From Streptomyces tuirus (GTDB lineage Bacteria > Actinomycetota > Actinomycetes > Streptomycetales > Streptomycetaceae), in assembly GCA_018195615.1 (NCBI GenBank), contig JAGTPG010000002.1:4457501-4521500 (forward strand): a stretch of 64,000 nucleotides of DNA, read 5' to 3'. The notes beneath the pieces were generated by a model that did not search any database, had not been told where the DNA came from, and was given only the letters and a program-made list of their open reading frames with translations. Made by a program: the position numbers and the translations under genes. How positions within the stretch are numbered: the first letter of the stretch is position 1; every line of letters starts with the position of its first letter. Shown one piece after another: positions 25,216 through 34,976 of the stretch.

Positions 25216-26067
25216 CTAGCCCGCCCGGTGGACGACCCACTCCCCGATCCGGCGCAGCAACGCGTCGCTCGCCGCGTGCTCGGCATGCCCCATGCCCGGC
25301 TCCAGCCACAGTTCGCCCTGGTCACCGGCGGCCGCGGCCAGCATGCGCGGATGGTCGACGGGGAAGTAGCCGTCGGCGTCGCCGTGCACGATCAGCAGCG
25401 GGGTCGGGGCGATCCTCGGCACCGCCTCCACCGGCGAGAGCGGCACCGGGTCCCAGTCCCGGTGGTGGATACGGGTCCGGAAGCCGTACCGGCCCACCAC
25501 CCGCCCCTCGGGCCGCGTCACCAGCCAGTGCAGCCGACGCATGGGGGCCGTCCCCCGGTAGTACCAGCGGGCCGGGGCGCTCACCGACACCACCGCGTCC
25601 GTGTCGTCCCGGTACAACGCCGCGTGCCGCAACGCCACCGAGCCCCCCATGGAGAACCCCACCGTCGCCACGCGCGCGTGCCCCAGCTCCCGCGCCCACC
25701 GCACCGCCGCCGCCAGGTCGAGCACCTCCCGGTCCCCGACGGTGGACCGCCCGCCGGACGCCCCGTGCCCCCGGAAGGAGAACGTGACGACCGCCCCGTG
25801 CCGGGCGAAGGCCTGCGCCACGCGCCGCACGTGCGGTCGGTCCACCGCGCCGGTGAAGCCGTGGGCGACGACGAACACGGGGTGATCGGCAGGCGTCCGG
25901 GAGGCTTCGTATACAGCCGCACCCGGGTCGTATACGGCGTCGATCGTCACGCCGTCGGAGGCACGCAGAAAAGTCCGCGAAGGCGTCCGCGAAGCTGTTC
26001 TGCCGGTCGTCTCAGAGTGCGGACGAACCGTGGATCGCGCCACATGACCTGCCGTACCAGAGCTCAT
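25216..26067 (-). CDS. Alpha/beta-hydrolase (dienelactone-hydrolase-like)
   Basis: A 283-residue hydrolase with VFVVAHGFTGAVDRPHV (oxyanion strand), TVGFSMGGSVAL (nucleophile Ser), LLIVHGDADGYFPVDHPR (acid Asp) and PGMGHAEHA (His). The FSFRGHGASGG motif is common to lysophospholipase-like and peptidase S9-like hydrolases. Residues 1-45 are polar and poorly conserved in appearance, so the true start may be further in than ATG 26067. It is divergent from glnR with 172 bp between. Confidence 0.82.
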   Translation of the reverse strand: MSSGTAGHVARSTVRPHSETTGRTASRTPSRTFLRASDGVTIDAVYDPGAAVYEASRTPADHPVFVVAHGFTGAVDRPHVRRVAQAFARHGAVVTFSFRGHGASGGRSTVGDREVLDLAAAVRWARELGHARVATVGFSMGGSVALRHAALYRDDTDAVVSVSAPARWYYRGTAPMRRLHWLVTRPEGRVVGRYGFRTRIHHRDWDPVPLSPVEAVPRIAPTPLLIVHGDADGYFPVDHPRMLAAAAGDQGELWLEPGMGHAEHAASDALLRRIGEWVVHRAG

Positions 26068-26239
26068 GTGGGCTATTCTGCTGGGCAGAGGACTCGGGCA
26101 GCGTAGCCCCCGGGTCCTTTTGTGCTTTCGGAAGCGTTGTATACGACGCGGGAAACCGCAGGTGTACGGGGCTCTCGGGATCGCAGAGCAGTGCTGTACC
26201 AACAAACGTCCTCGCAGGGACCGAGGAGGAACCAGACGT

Positions 26240-27018
26240 ATGAGTTCTCTGCTGCTCCTGACCAACGCCCTCCAGCCGTCGACGGAGGTGCTCCCCGCTC
26301 TCGGCCTGCTCCTGCACAACGTGCGAGTGGCCCCCGCGGAGGGCCCCGCGCTCGTCGACACCCCGGGTGCCGACGTCATCCTCGTCGACGGCCGGCGCGA
26401 CCTGCCGCAGGTCCGCAGCCTGTGCCAGCTGCTGCGCTCGACCGGACCCGGCTGCCCGCTCGTCCTCGTCGTCACGGAGGGCGGTCTCGCCGCCGTCACC
26501 GCGGACTGGGGCATCGACGACGTCCTCCTCGACACCGCCGGCCCGGCCGAAGTGGAGGCACGACTGCGGCTGGCCATGGGACGGCAGCAGATCGTCAGCG
26601 ACGACTCCCCGATGGAGATCCGCAACGGCGACCTCTCGGTCGACGAGGCGACCTACTCCGCCAAGCTCAAGGGCCGGGTCCTCGACCTGACCTTCAAGGA
26701 GTTCGAGCTCCTCAAGTACCTCGCCCAGCACCCCGGCCGCGTCTTCACCCGCGCCCAGCTGCTCCAGGAGGTCTGGGGCTACGACTACTTCGGCGGCACA
26801 CGCACGGTCGACGTGCACGTACGACGCCTGCGCGCCAAGCTCGGCCCGAGCACGAGTCGCTGATCGGCACCGTCCGGAACGTCGGTTATCGATTCGTTAC
26901 GCCGGAGAAGGTGGAGCGCGCCGCCGAGGAGGCGAAGGCCAAGGCAGCCAAGGCGAAGCGGGACGACGCGGACGAGTCGGCCGCCCTGGACACCGAGAAA
27001 AGCAGCGCCAAGGCGTAA
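26240..27018 (+). CDS. glnR: GlnR, orphan OmpR-family nitrogen regulator (one frameshift)
   Basis: A regulator of about 259 residues recognised as GlnR (SCO4159): MSSLLLLTNALQPSTEV, an atypical receiver domain lacking the usual acidic pocket, and an OmpR winged helix (DLTFKEFELLKYLAQHPGRV and YFGGTRTVDVHVRRLRAKLG). GlnR controls glnA, amtB, nirB and other nitrogen genes. The frame breaks in the C run at 26845-26847; one base restores LGPEHESLIGTVRNVGYRF. The Lys/Ala/Glu-rich tail is usual. GAGGAGGAA precedes the ATG. Confidence 0.95.
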
Positions 27019-27132
27019 CGGGACGCGGAAATCCCCGAGGCGGCTCGAACGGCAATCGGAATACTGTCGGGTAATCGCAGGAACCTCCCTTACGCCCTGC
27101 CCAGAGCGGGTATATCCGCGTAGACTCCGCGC

Positions 27133-28155
27133 GTGGCCAAGGTGACTCGGGACGATGTGGCGCGGCTGGCAGGGACTTCCACTGCCGTGGTCAGCTATGT
27201 CATCAACAACGGACCCCGGCCGGTCGCCCCGGCCACGCGCGAGCGTGTCCTCGCCGCGATCAAGGAGCTGGGGTACCGGCCCGACCGGGTCGCCCAGGCG
27301 ATGGCGTCCCGGCGCACGGACCTCATAGGCCTGATCGTGCCGGACGCGCGCCAGCCCTTCTTCGGGGAGATGGCGCACGCGGTGGAGCAGGCCGCATCCG
27401 AGCGCGGAAAGATGGTCCTCGTCGGCAACTCCGACTACGTCGGCGAGCGCGAGGTCCACTACCTGCGCGCCTTCCTCGGGATGCGCGTCTCGGGGCTGAT
27501 CCTGGTCAGCCACGCGATGAACGACCTCGCCGCCGCCGAGATCGAGGCCTGGGACGCCCGGGTGGTCCTGCTGCACGAGCGGCCCGAGGCCATCGACGAC
27601 GTCGCCGTCGTCACCGACGACTTGGGCGGCGCCCAGCTCGCCGTACGCCACCTGCTGGAGCACGGCTACGAGTACGTCGCCTGCATGGGCGGCATCGCGG
27701 AGACGCCCACGGTCGGCGACCCGGTCTCCGATCACGTCGAGGGCTGGCGGCGCGCGATGGCGGAAGCCGGCATCTCCACGGAGGGCCGGCTCTTCGAGGC
27801 CCTCTACAGCCGTTACGACGCCTACCAGGCCGCCCTGAAGATCCTCTCCGGCCCCGACCGCCCGCCGGCCATCTTCTGCTCCACCGACGACCAGGCGATC
27901 GGCCTGCTGCGGGCGGCGCGCGAGCTGCGGATCGACGTCCCCGGCGAGCTGGCGGTGGCCGGCTTCGACGACATCAAGGAGGCGGCGCTGACCGACCCGC
28001 CCCTGACGACAGTCGCCTCCGACCGTCCGGCGATGGCCCGGGCGGCGGTGGACCTCGTCCTCGACGACGGGCTGCGGGTGGCGGGGGCACGGCGCGAGCG
28101 GCTGAAGACGTTCCCGTCGCGGTTGGTGGTCCGACGGTCCTGCGGCTGCGAGTAA
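27133..28155 (+). CDS. LacI-family transcriptional regulator
   Basis: A 340-residue LacI regulator: HTH VTRDDVARLAGTSTAVVSYV and hinge YRPDRVAQAMASRR at the start, then a periplasmic-binding-protein-like sensor domain (LIGLIVPDARQPFFGEMAH to VAGFDDIKEAALTDPPLTTV). An unusual cysteine pair ends the protein (RRSCGCE). No sugar-transport genes adjoin it, so its regulon is unclear; this LacI gene next to glnR is conserved in streptomycetes. GTG start at 27133. Confidence 0.88.
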   Translation: MAKVTRDDVARLAGTSTAVVSYVINNGPRPVAPATRERVLAAIKELGYRPDRVAQAMASRRTDLIGLIVPDARQPFFGEMAHAVEQAASERGKMVLVGNSDYVGEREVHYLRAFLGMRVSGLILVSHAMNDLAAAEIEAWDARVVLLHERPEAIDDVAVVTDDLGGAQLAVRHLLEHGYEYVACMGGIAETPTVGDPVSDHVEGWRRAMAEAGISTEGRLFEALYSRYDAYQAALKILSGPDRPPAIFCSTDDQAIGLLRAARELRIDVPGELAVAGFDDIKEAALTDPPLTTVASDRPAMARAAVDLVLDDGLRVAGARRERLKTFPSRLVVRRSCGCE

Positions 28156-28203
28156 CGCTTCCGGGACGCCTTTATATCGGGCATACGAGGTTCTGTCGGG
28201 CTT

Positions 28204-28225
28204 CTCAGGGAGCACTCAGGAAGCT
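28204..28225 (+). promoter_or_regulatory. Tandem 11-bp repeats before the HtrA-like gene (CssR site?)
   Basis: CTCAGGGAGCA and CTCAGGAAGCT stand head to tail with exactly 11-bp phasing, 29 bp before the protease start. Tandem repeats spaced one helical turn apart are how OmpR-type response regulators bind; the motif resembles the CTCAGG repeats recognised by mycobacterial MprA. CssR, encoded 1.5 kb downstream, is the obvious candidate. Confidence 0.6.
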
Positions 28226-28253
28226 CTCATGGTCGGGCGACAAGCTCTGAGAC

Positions 28254-29257
28254 ATGACCGAGAGCTTCCACCGCAGTGGCGAGAACCAGAACCCTTACGA
28301 GGGTCAGCAGCAGGCCCCGGTGAACCCCGAGTGGCCGCCCCCGCCGGCGTACGCCCCGGCACAGGCTCACAAGAAGCGCGGCCGTGGACCCATGGCCCTG
28401 ATAGCCGCCGTGGCGATCGTCGCCGCGGCGATCGGCGGCGGCACCGCCTACGGCATCCAGGAGCTGACCGGCAACGACACGGTCTCCTCCAGCTCCACCA
28501 GCACCAATGTGGTGCCGTCCAGCCAGAGGGGCACGGTCGCCGGGGTCGCCAAGGCGGTCAGCCCCAGCATCGTCGAGATCAGCGCCGACTCGGGTGCCGG
28601 GTCGTCCACCGGTTCCGGCGTGATCATCACCAGCGACGGCGAGGTCATCACCAACAACCACGTCGTCTCCGGTGCCTCGCAGATCAAGGTGACGACCAGC
28701 GACGGCAAGTCGTACTCCGCCAAGGTCGTCGGCACCGACAGCAAGAAGGACCTGGCGCTGATCAAGCTGGAGAACGCCTCCGGCCTGAAGGCGGCGACCC
28801 TCGGCGACTCCTCCGGTGTCCAGGTCGGCGACCAGGTCGTCGCGATCGGCTCCCCGAGGGGCTGTCCGGCACCGTCACCAGCGGCATCATCTCGGCCCTC
28901 GACCGTGACGTCACGGTCCCGACGCAGGAGGAACAGGGCCAGCAGCAGTGGGGCCAGGAACAGGGCGGCGACCAGTGGCCGTTCGAGTTCGGCGGGCGGC
29001 AGTTCAACGGCGACACCGGCTCGGACACCACGACGTACAAGGCGCTCCAGACCGACGCGTCCCTCAACCCGGGCAACTCCGGCGGTGCGCTGATCGACAT
29101 GAACGGCAACATCATCGGGATCAACTCCGCGATGTACTCGCCGACGGGCGCGGCCTCCTCGTCCTCCGACGCGGGCAGCGTCGGCCTGGGCTTCGCCATC
29201 CCGATCAACACCGTCAAGGCCGACCTCGCGAAGCTGCGGGCCGGTTCGACCGACTGA
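28254..29257 (+). CDS. Membrane-anchored HtrA/DegP-like serine protease (one frameshift)
   Basis: A protease of about 334 residues. A Pro/Gln-rich cytoplasmic N-terminus (1-45) and one transmembrane helix (about 46-66) lead to an extracytoplasmic trypsin-like domain with His in ITNNHVVSGA, Asp in KKDLALIKLE and Ser in NPGNSGGALID. No PDZ domain follows, so this is a shortened HtrA. One base is missing at about 28856 (restored: IGSPEGLSGTVTSG). It precedes cssRS and has tandem repeats in its leader, fitting secretion-stress control. Confidence 0.88.
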
Positions 29258-29306
29258 GTCCCACCGACGTTCCACCGACCGACAGCACTGAGTGGGGAGC
29301 ACGGCG

Positions 29307-29716
29307 ATGATCCAGCAGATCGCACACGCGGAGCCGGGCGGGGACCCGGCGGGGGTCGGGCTGGCCCTGGCGGTGGCGTCCGCACTGCACGCACCGGCGG
29401 GCCGGGCGCCGGAGGTGACGCCGGTGTCCACGCGGGCCGTCCGCGGCTCCGGGGACGGGGGCCGCCGGGCGGGAGGCACACAGGACCGGCGAACAGGCCA
29501 CCAGCCGGCCCGCCACTCGAAGCCGCGAGCGAGCCACCAGCCGGGACACCCACGGCTCCGGGGAACAGGCCGCCGGTCGGACCGCCGAGCGGAACGGCAA
29601 GCGCGTCGCCGAGCCGAGTGGCGAGCAGGACGGCAACCGGCGCCGGGCCGCGCGGCGCCGGACCACCCGTCGCCGCACCGCACGGCGCTGACGCTCCTCC
29701 CGGCCCGCCCCGCTGA
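29307..29716 (+). CDS. Possible Pro/Ala-rich hypothetical protein, frame uncertain
   Basis: From ATG 29307 (GGGGAG seven bases before it) good third-position G+C holds for about 55 codons (MIQQIAHAEPGGDPAGVGLA). Beyond about 29480 the favoured codon pattern moves to another frame, which reads as a Pro/Ala/Gly-rich tail and stops at 29714-29716. A frameshift like those in neighbouring genes would join them. No family is recognised; it may be a small protein between the protease and cssR, or untranslated DNA. Confidence 0.3.
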
Positions 29717-29778
29717 CATGCGACGCTGAGGGCGTCAGAGCCCCACGCCCGCCCCATCACACCCGAGGACCCCGACCC

Positions 29779-30516
29779 ATGAGCCCCGCAGACGGCGACC
29801 GTGACCCCCAGCGCATCCTCATCGTCGACGACGAGCCGGCGGTACGCGAAGCACTCCAGCGCAGCCTCGCCTTCGAGGGGTACGAGACGGAGGTCGCGGT
29901 CGACGGCGCGGACGCCCTGGAGAAGGCCGCGGCGTACCGCCCCGACCTGGTCGTCCTCGACATCCAGATGCCCCGCATGGACGGCCTCACCGCGGCCCGC
30001 CGTATCCGTGCCACGGGCGACACGACCCCGATCCTGATGCTCACGGCCCGCGACACCGTCGGCGACCGGGTGACCGGTCTCGACGCGGGCGCCGACGACT
30101 ACCTGGTCAAGCCCTTCGAACTCGACGAACTCTTCGCCCGCATCCGCGCGCTGCTGCGCCGCAGCTCCTACGCGGCGGCCGTGGGCGCGGGCGACCCGGC
30201 CGACGAGGACGCCCTCACCTTCGCCGACCTGCGGATGGACCTCGCGACGCGCGAGGTCACGCGGGGCGGCCGCCAGGTGGAACTGACCCGCACGGAGTTC
30301 ACCCTGCTGGAGATGTTCATGGCGCACCCGCGCCAGGTGCTCACCCGGGAACAGATCCTCAAGGCCGTCTGGGGCTTCGACTTCGAACCGTCGTCGAACT
30401 CCCTCGACGTCTACGTCATGTACCTGCGCCGCAAGACCGAGGGCGGCGGTGAGCCGCGTCTCGTCCACACGGTGCGGGGTGTCGGCTACGTGTTGCGGCA
30501 GGGCGGCGCGGAGTGA
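29779..30516 (+). CDS. cssR: CssR, OmpR-family response regulator
   Basis: A 245-residue regulator: receiver domain with acidic pair VDDEP, phosphoacceptor Asp in VVLDIQMPRMDG (about residue 58), Thr in MLTARD and Lys in YLVKPF; then an OmpR winged helix (VELTRTEFTLLEMFMAHP, SNSLDVYVMYLRRK). It is MprA-like and corresponds to SCO4156 (CssR), which senses secretion stress and activates htrA-type proteases. Its TGA overlaps the GTG of cssS (GTGA), so the pair is translated together. Confidence 0.9.
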   Translation: MSPADGDRDPQRILIVDDEPAVREALQRSLAFEGYETEVAVDGADALEKAAAYRPDLVVLDIQMPRMDGLTAARRIRATGDTTPILMLTARDTVGDRVTGLDAGADDYLVKPFELDELFARIRALLRRSSYAAAVGAGDPADEDALTFADLRMDLATREVTRGGRQVELTRTEFTLLEMFMAHPRQVLTREQILKAVWGFDFEPSSNSLDVYVMYLRRKTEGGGEPRLVHTVRGVGYVLRQGGAE

Positions 30517-31985
30517 ACAAGGTCGTACGCCGGTTCCGGTCGCTCCCCATCCGGTCGCGGCTGGCCCTGCTGGTGGCCGCGGCGGTGGCGTTCGCCGTGG
30601 CGGCGGTGTCGGTGACCTGCTGGTTCATCGTGCAGGGGAAGTTGTACGACCAGGTGGACGGGGACCTGAAGTCGTCGTTCCGGACCATTCAGGCGGACGA
30701 TTTCGACGCCCTGACGAAGACCTGCCCCCAGAAGCCGTCGAGCACGCTCGGCGGAGCACCACGCCCGCAGACCTACGCGCAGGTGGTCAGGTCCGACGGC
30801 AGGGTCTGCCTGTTCAGCAACCTCATGCCCCAGGTGAAGGTCACGGGCAGCGACAAGGACGTGGCCAAGAACCCCGACCCCACGACCGCCAAGCTGCGCA
30901 ACGGCACCGACAGCGACGGCAATTCGGTGAGGGTCCTGACCACCGCGGTCGTCGTCAAGGACGGCCCGTTCCAGCAGGGCGTGGCCGCCGACTACGCGCT
31001 GGTCATCGCCGTCCCCCTCAAGGGAACGGAGTCCACCCTCAACGAACTGGCGCTGATCCTCCTGCTGGTCTCGGGCGTGGGCGTGGTGGGCGCCGGTGCG
31101 GCCGGCCTGACCGTGGCCCGGGCGGGCCTGCGCCCGGTCGACAAGCTCACGGAAGCCGTCGAGCACGTGGCCCGCACGGAGGATCTGGACGTCCGCATCC
31201 CCGTGGACGACGCGAGCGACGACGAGGTGGCCCGGCTCTCCCGCTCCTTCAACTCGATGACCTCCGCCCTGGCCAGCTCCCGCGAACTCCAGCAGCAGCT
31301 CATCGCGGACGCCGGTCACGAACTCCGTACGCCGCTCACCTCCCTCCGCACCAACATCGAGCTCCTCACCCGCAGCGAGGAAACCGGCCGCCCCATTCCC
31401 GAGGCGGACCGCAAGGCGCTGCTCGCCTCGGTGAAGGCGCAGATGACGGAGCTGGGGGCGCTCATCGGCGACCTCCAGGAACTGTCCCGGCCGGACACCG
31501 GCCAGCACTCGGGCCGGACCCAGATCGTCGCCTGGCACGACACCGTCGAGTCGGCGCTGCGGCGTGCCCGGCTGCGGGGCCCGGAGCTGTCGATCACGGC
31601 GGACGTGCAGCCCTGGTTCGTCCGAGCGGAGCCCTCCGCGCTGGAGCGGGCGGTGGTCAACATCCTGGACAACGCGGTGAAGTTCAGCCCGGAGGCCGGC
31701 ACGATCGAGGTGCGCCTGGTCGACGGCACCCTCACGGTCCGCGACCACGGCCCGGGCATCCCCGCCGACGAACTCCCCCACGTCTTCGACCGCTTCTGGC
31801 GCTCTCCGAGTGCGCGCGCGTTGCCGGGCTCGGGACTCGGACTGTCGATCGTGGCGCGGACGGTGCAGCAGGCCGGGGGTGAGGTGTCGTTGGCCCGGGC
31901 CGAGGGCGGGGGCACGGTGGCGACGGTACGGCTGCCGGGGGCGGCTGTGCCACCGCCGGACAGCCCCGCCCTCACCGACGAATAG
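30513..31985 (+). CDS. cssS: CssS, sensor histidine kinase
   Basis: A 490-residue kinase: transmembrane helix 1 (about 18-40), an extracytoplasmic sensor of about 130 residues, helix 2 (about 172-195), HAMP, phosphoacceptor His in IADAGHELRTPLTSL (near 270), and the ATPase domain with NILDNAVKFS (N box), DHGPGIP (G1), FDRFWRSP (F) and GSGLGLSIV (G2). The sensor contains a Cys pair (TCPQKP and VCLFSN). It corresponds to SCO4155 and is the partner of CssR; the GTG start overlaps the cssR stop. Confidence 0.9.
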   Translation: MNKVVRRFRSLPIRSRLALLVAAAVAFAVAAVSVTCWFIVQGKLYDQVDGDLKSSFRTIQADDFDALTKTCPQKPSSTLGGAPRPQTYAQVVRSDGRVCLFSNLMPQVKVTGSDKDVAKNPDPTTAKLRNGTDSDGNSVRVLTTAVVVKDGPFQQGVAADYALVIAVPLKGTESTLNELALILLLVSGVGVVGAGAAGLTVARAGLRPVDKLTEAVEHVARTEDLDVRIPVDDASDDEVARLSRSFNSMTSALASSRELQQQLIADAGHELRTPLTSLRTNIELLTRSEETGRPIPEADRKALLASVKAQMTELGALIGDLQELSRPDTGQHSGRTQIVAWHDTVESALRRARLRGPELSITADVQPWFVRAEPSALERAVVNILDNAVKFSPEAGTIEVRLVDGTLTVRDHGPGIPADELPHVFDRFWRSPSARALPGSGLGLSIVARTVQQAGGEVSLARAEGGGTVATVRLPGAAVPPPDSPALTDE

Positions 31986-32006
31986 GGCGATCCGGCCCGG
32001 CTGCCG

Positions 32007-32944
32007 TCACGTCTCCGTCCGGTACATCAGATCCACCTCGTGGGTCACGAACCCCAGCCGCTCGTACACCGACACCGCCGCCTTGTTGTCGGCGTCGACG
32101 TACAGCATCGCGGTCGGCAGCCCCTGCCCCGCCAGATGCCGCAGGCCGATCGTGGTGAGGGCCTTGCCGAGGCCGCCGCCCTGGGCGCCGGGGCCGACGC
32201 CGAGGACGTAGACCTCGCCGAGGCCCTCCTCGGCGTGGACCTTCGTCCAGTGGAAGCCGACGAGCTCGTCGCCGCGGAAGGCCAGGAAGAAACCCGCCGG
32301 GTCGAACCACGGCTCGGCCTTGCGGTCGTCGAGGTCGCGTTGGGTGAGGGAGCCCTGCTCGGGGTGGTGGGCGAAGGCGGCGGCGTTCACGGCGAGCCAG
32401 GCCGCGTCGTCCTGGCCGGGGACGAAGGGGCGGACGGTGACGCCCTCGGGAGGACCGGCTCGGGCGCGTCGAAGTCGGTCAACGGGCGGCGCATCTGGCG
32501 CAGTTCGCGGAACAGGGTCAACCCCAGGACCTGGGCGAGGTGCCGGGCGGCGGAGTGGCCGCCGTGCGCCCACACCCGAAGCCGCTTGCCGGACGCGGCG
32601 AGCAGGGCCGAGCCCAGCGCCCGCCCGTGCCCCTGCCCCCGGTGCGCCGGGTGGACGACCAGTTCGGCGGCCGGCGGCTCCACCAAGTCGGTGTCCTCCA
32701 GCTGGGCGTAGCCCACGAGTTCGCGGCCCTCGCCGCTCTCCACGGTGAGCAGCAGATGGGACACGCCCTCGCGCTCGCCACCGCGCAACTGCAACCGGCC
32801 CTGTTCGGACACCGCCTGCTGCCCGTCGGTGGCGGCGGCCTCGTCGAGCAGCCCGAGGACCGCCTCGGTCTGTTCCGCGGAGAGCACGGCGTACGTGTCG
32901 ATCGAACGGTTGCGGCCGGGCCGCACAGTGTCGTCGCTGGTCAT
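32007..32944 (-). CDS. mshD: Mycothiol synthase MshD (one frameshift)
   Basis: A double-GNAT protein of about 312 residues that acetylates Cys-GlcN-inositol, the last step of mycothiol synthesis. The N-terminal GNAT has VVHPAHRGQGHGRALGSALL; the C-terminal, catalytic GNAT has VYVLGVGPGAQGGGLGKAL and LYVDADNKAAVSVYERLGF, the classic MshD signature. The frame breaks in the G run at 32448-32450 between the domains; one base gives EPVLPEGVTVRPF. ATG 32944. It is a single gene, converging on cssS. Confidence 0.92.
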
Positions 32945-33088
32945 GCGTACGAGGGTAAAGGGCGGCACCGGCAAAACGGCGGCAAAGAAGACACCGGGAT
33001 GTAACCACGAAACACCTGTCGCGCTACGCGCGTTGACTCTAGGCTGCGCCGGACGACATCACTGTCCAGCAGACCCACAGGGGGGCGA

Positions 33089-34918
33089 ATGCCAGCCACT
33101 TCACCCGCAGCGGCTTCGGCGCACCAGGAGCGCCGCAGACGCCGTACGACCCGTCTTGTCGCTCTCACCGCATCGGTCGCCGCCGTCGGCGCCCTGGCCG
33201 CGGCGGTGGTGCCCGGGTCGGCGTCGGCCGGTGAGGACCACCGCAAGGGCGGCCACTGGCCCGGCCGCTACCAGGACATCCAGCTGCTGTCCTTCAACGA
33301 CCTGCACGGCAACCTGGAGCCCCCGGCCGGCTCCTCCGGCCGGGTCACCGAACACCAGCACGACGGCACGACGAAGACCATCGACGCGGGCGGTGTCGAG
33401 TACCTCGCCACGCATCTGCGTCAGGCCCGCAAGGGCGAGAAGTACTCCATCACCGCGGCCGGCGGCGACATGGTCGGCGCCTCCCCGCTGATCTCCGGCC
33501 TCTTCCACGACGAGCCGACCATCGAGGCGCTGAACAAGCTCGACCTCGACGTCACCTCCGTCGGCAACCACGAGTTCGACGAGGGTGCCAAGGAGCTGGC
33601 CCGCCTGCAGAACGGCGGCTGCCACCCGAAGGACGGCTGCTACACGGACCAGAAGTTCAAGGGCGCCGACTTCCCGTACCTGGCCGCCAACGTCCTCGAC
33701 GAGAAGACGAAGAAGCCGATCCTCAAGCCCTACTGGGTGTGGAAGAAGAACGGCGTCAAGGTCGGCTTCATCGGCGTGACCCTGGAGGGCACCCCGGACA
33801 TCGTCTCCGCCGAGGGCGTCAAGGGCCTCGCCTTCAAGGACGAGGTCGAGACGATCAACAAGTACGCCAAGGTGCTCCAGAGGCAGGGCGTGAAGTCGAT
33901 CGTCGCGCTCATCCACGAGGGCGGCTTCCCGGCGTCGACGTCGTACAACTACGACTGTGACGCCCCGGGCGCCGGGGACGGCATATCCGGCCCGATCGTC
34001 GACATCGCCAAGAACATCACGCCGCAGGTGGACGCGCTGGTGACGGGGCACACCCACGCCCCGTACGTGTGCACGATCAATGACCCGGCGGGCAAGCCCC
34101 GCATGGTCACCTCGGCCGCGTCCTTCGGCCGCCTCTACACCGACACCACGCTCACCTACGACCGGCGGACCGGCGACATCGCCCGTACGGCCGTGAAGTC
34201 GGCGAACCACGTGGTCACCCGGGACGTCCCCAAGGCGCCCGACATGACCGAGCTGATCAGCAAGTGGAACACGCTGGCGGCCCCGATCGGCAACCGCGCG
34301 ATCGGGTACGTCTCCGGCGACATCGGCAACACCGGTACCGAGTCCCCGCTCGGCGACCTGATCGCCGACGCCCAGCTCGCCCACGGCAAGCAGCTCGACG
34401 CGGAGACCGACCTGGCGCTGATGAACCCCGGGGGCATCCGGGCGCCGCTGACGTACGCGGCCAAGGCCGGTGAGGGCGACGGCGTCGTGACGTACGCCGA
34501 AGGGTTCACGGTCCAGCCGTTCGCCAACACCGTGAACCTGCAGGACTTCACGGGCGCGCAGCTGATCCAGGTGCTGAAGGAGCAGGTGTCCGGCGCGAAC
34601 GCGGCGGCCCCGAAGGTCCTCCAGGTGTCCTCCGGCCTCACCTACACGCTGGACCTCACCAAGTCCGGCGCCGACCGTGTGGTCACGGACAGCATCAAGC
34701 TGAACGGCGCGGCCATCGACCCGTCGGCCACCTACCGCGTCGCGACGAACAGTTTCCTCGCGGGCGGCGGCGACGGTTTCCCGACGCTGGGCCAGGGCAC
34801 CAACGACGTCGTGGGCGCCGACGACCTGACCGCGCTGGAGCAGTACCTGACGGCCAACTCGTCGGCCACGGACCCGATCGCGCCGCCGAAGGCGGACCGT
34901 ATCGCGATCGTGAAGTAA
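33089..34918 (+). CDS. Secreted 5'-nucleotidase (UshA family)
   Basis: A 609-residue exported enzyme. An Arg-rich signal sequence (RRRRRTTRLVALTASVAAVG, cleavage near SASA-G at 47) precedes a metallophosphatase domain with SFNDLHGNLE, GNHEFDEG and GHTHAP metal ligands, then the 5'-nucleotidase C-terminal domain (ALMNPGGIRAPL, NSFLAGGGDGFPTL). It releases phosphate from extracellular nucleotides; the S. coelicolor counterpart (SCO4152) is phosphate regulated as I recall. No clear PHO box is visible in the 144-bp upstream gap. Confidence 0.9.
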   Translation: MPATSPAAASAHQERRRRRTTRLVALTASVAAVGALAAAVVPGSASAGEDHRKGGHWPGRYQDIQLLSFNDLHGNLEPPAGSSGRVTEHQHDGTTKTIDAGGVEYLATHLRQARKGEKYSITAAGGDMVGASPLISGLFHDEPTIEALNKLDLDVTSVGNHEFDEGAKELARLQNGGCHPKDGCYTDQKFKGADFPYLAANVLDEKTKKPILKPYWVWKKNGVKVGFIGVTLEGTPDIVSAEGVKGLAFKDEVETINKYAKVLQRQGVKSIVALIHEGGFPASTSYNYDCDAPGAGDGISGPIVDIAKNITPQVDALVTGHTHAPYVCTINDPAGKPRMVTSAASFGRLYTDTTLTYDRRTGDIARTAVKSANHVVTRDVPKAPDMTELISKWNTLAAPIGNRAIGYVSGDIGNTGTESPLGDLIADAQLAHGKQLDAETDLALMNPGGIRAPLTYAAKAGEGDGVVTYAEGFTVQPFANTVNLQDFTGAQLIQVLKEQVSGANAAAPKVLQVSSGLTYTLDLTKSGADRVVTDSIKLNGAAIDPSATYRVATNSFLAGGGDGFPTLGQGTNDVVGADDLTALEQYLTANSSATDPIAPPKADRIAIVK

Positions 34919-34976
34919 ATCGCATACAGGGGATTCAGGTTGCGGGCAGGGGCGGTGCGCATGGTCGGATGAGACG

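Noticed and set aside
28448..30468. Long minus-strand frames across the protease-cssR interval
   Set aside because: Arg/Pro/Ala-rich translation without motifs, overlapping cssR and the HtrA-like gene.
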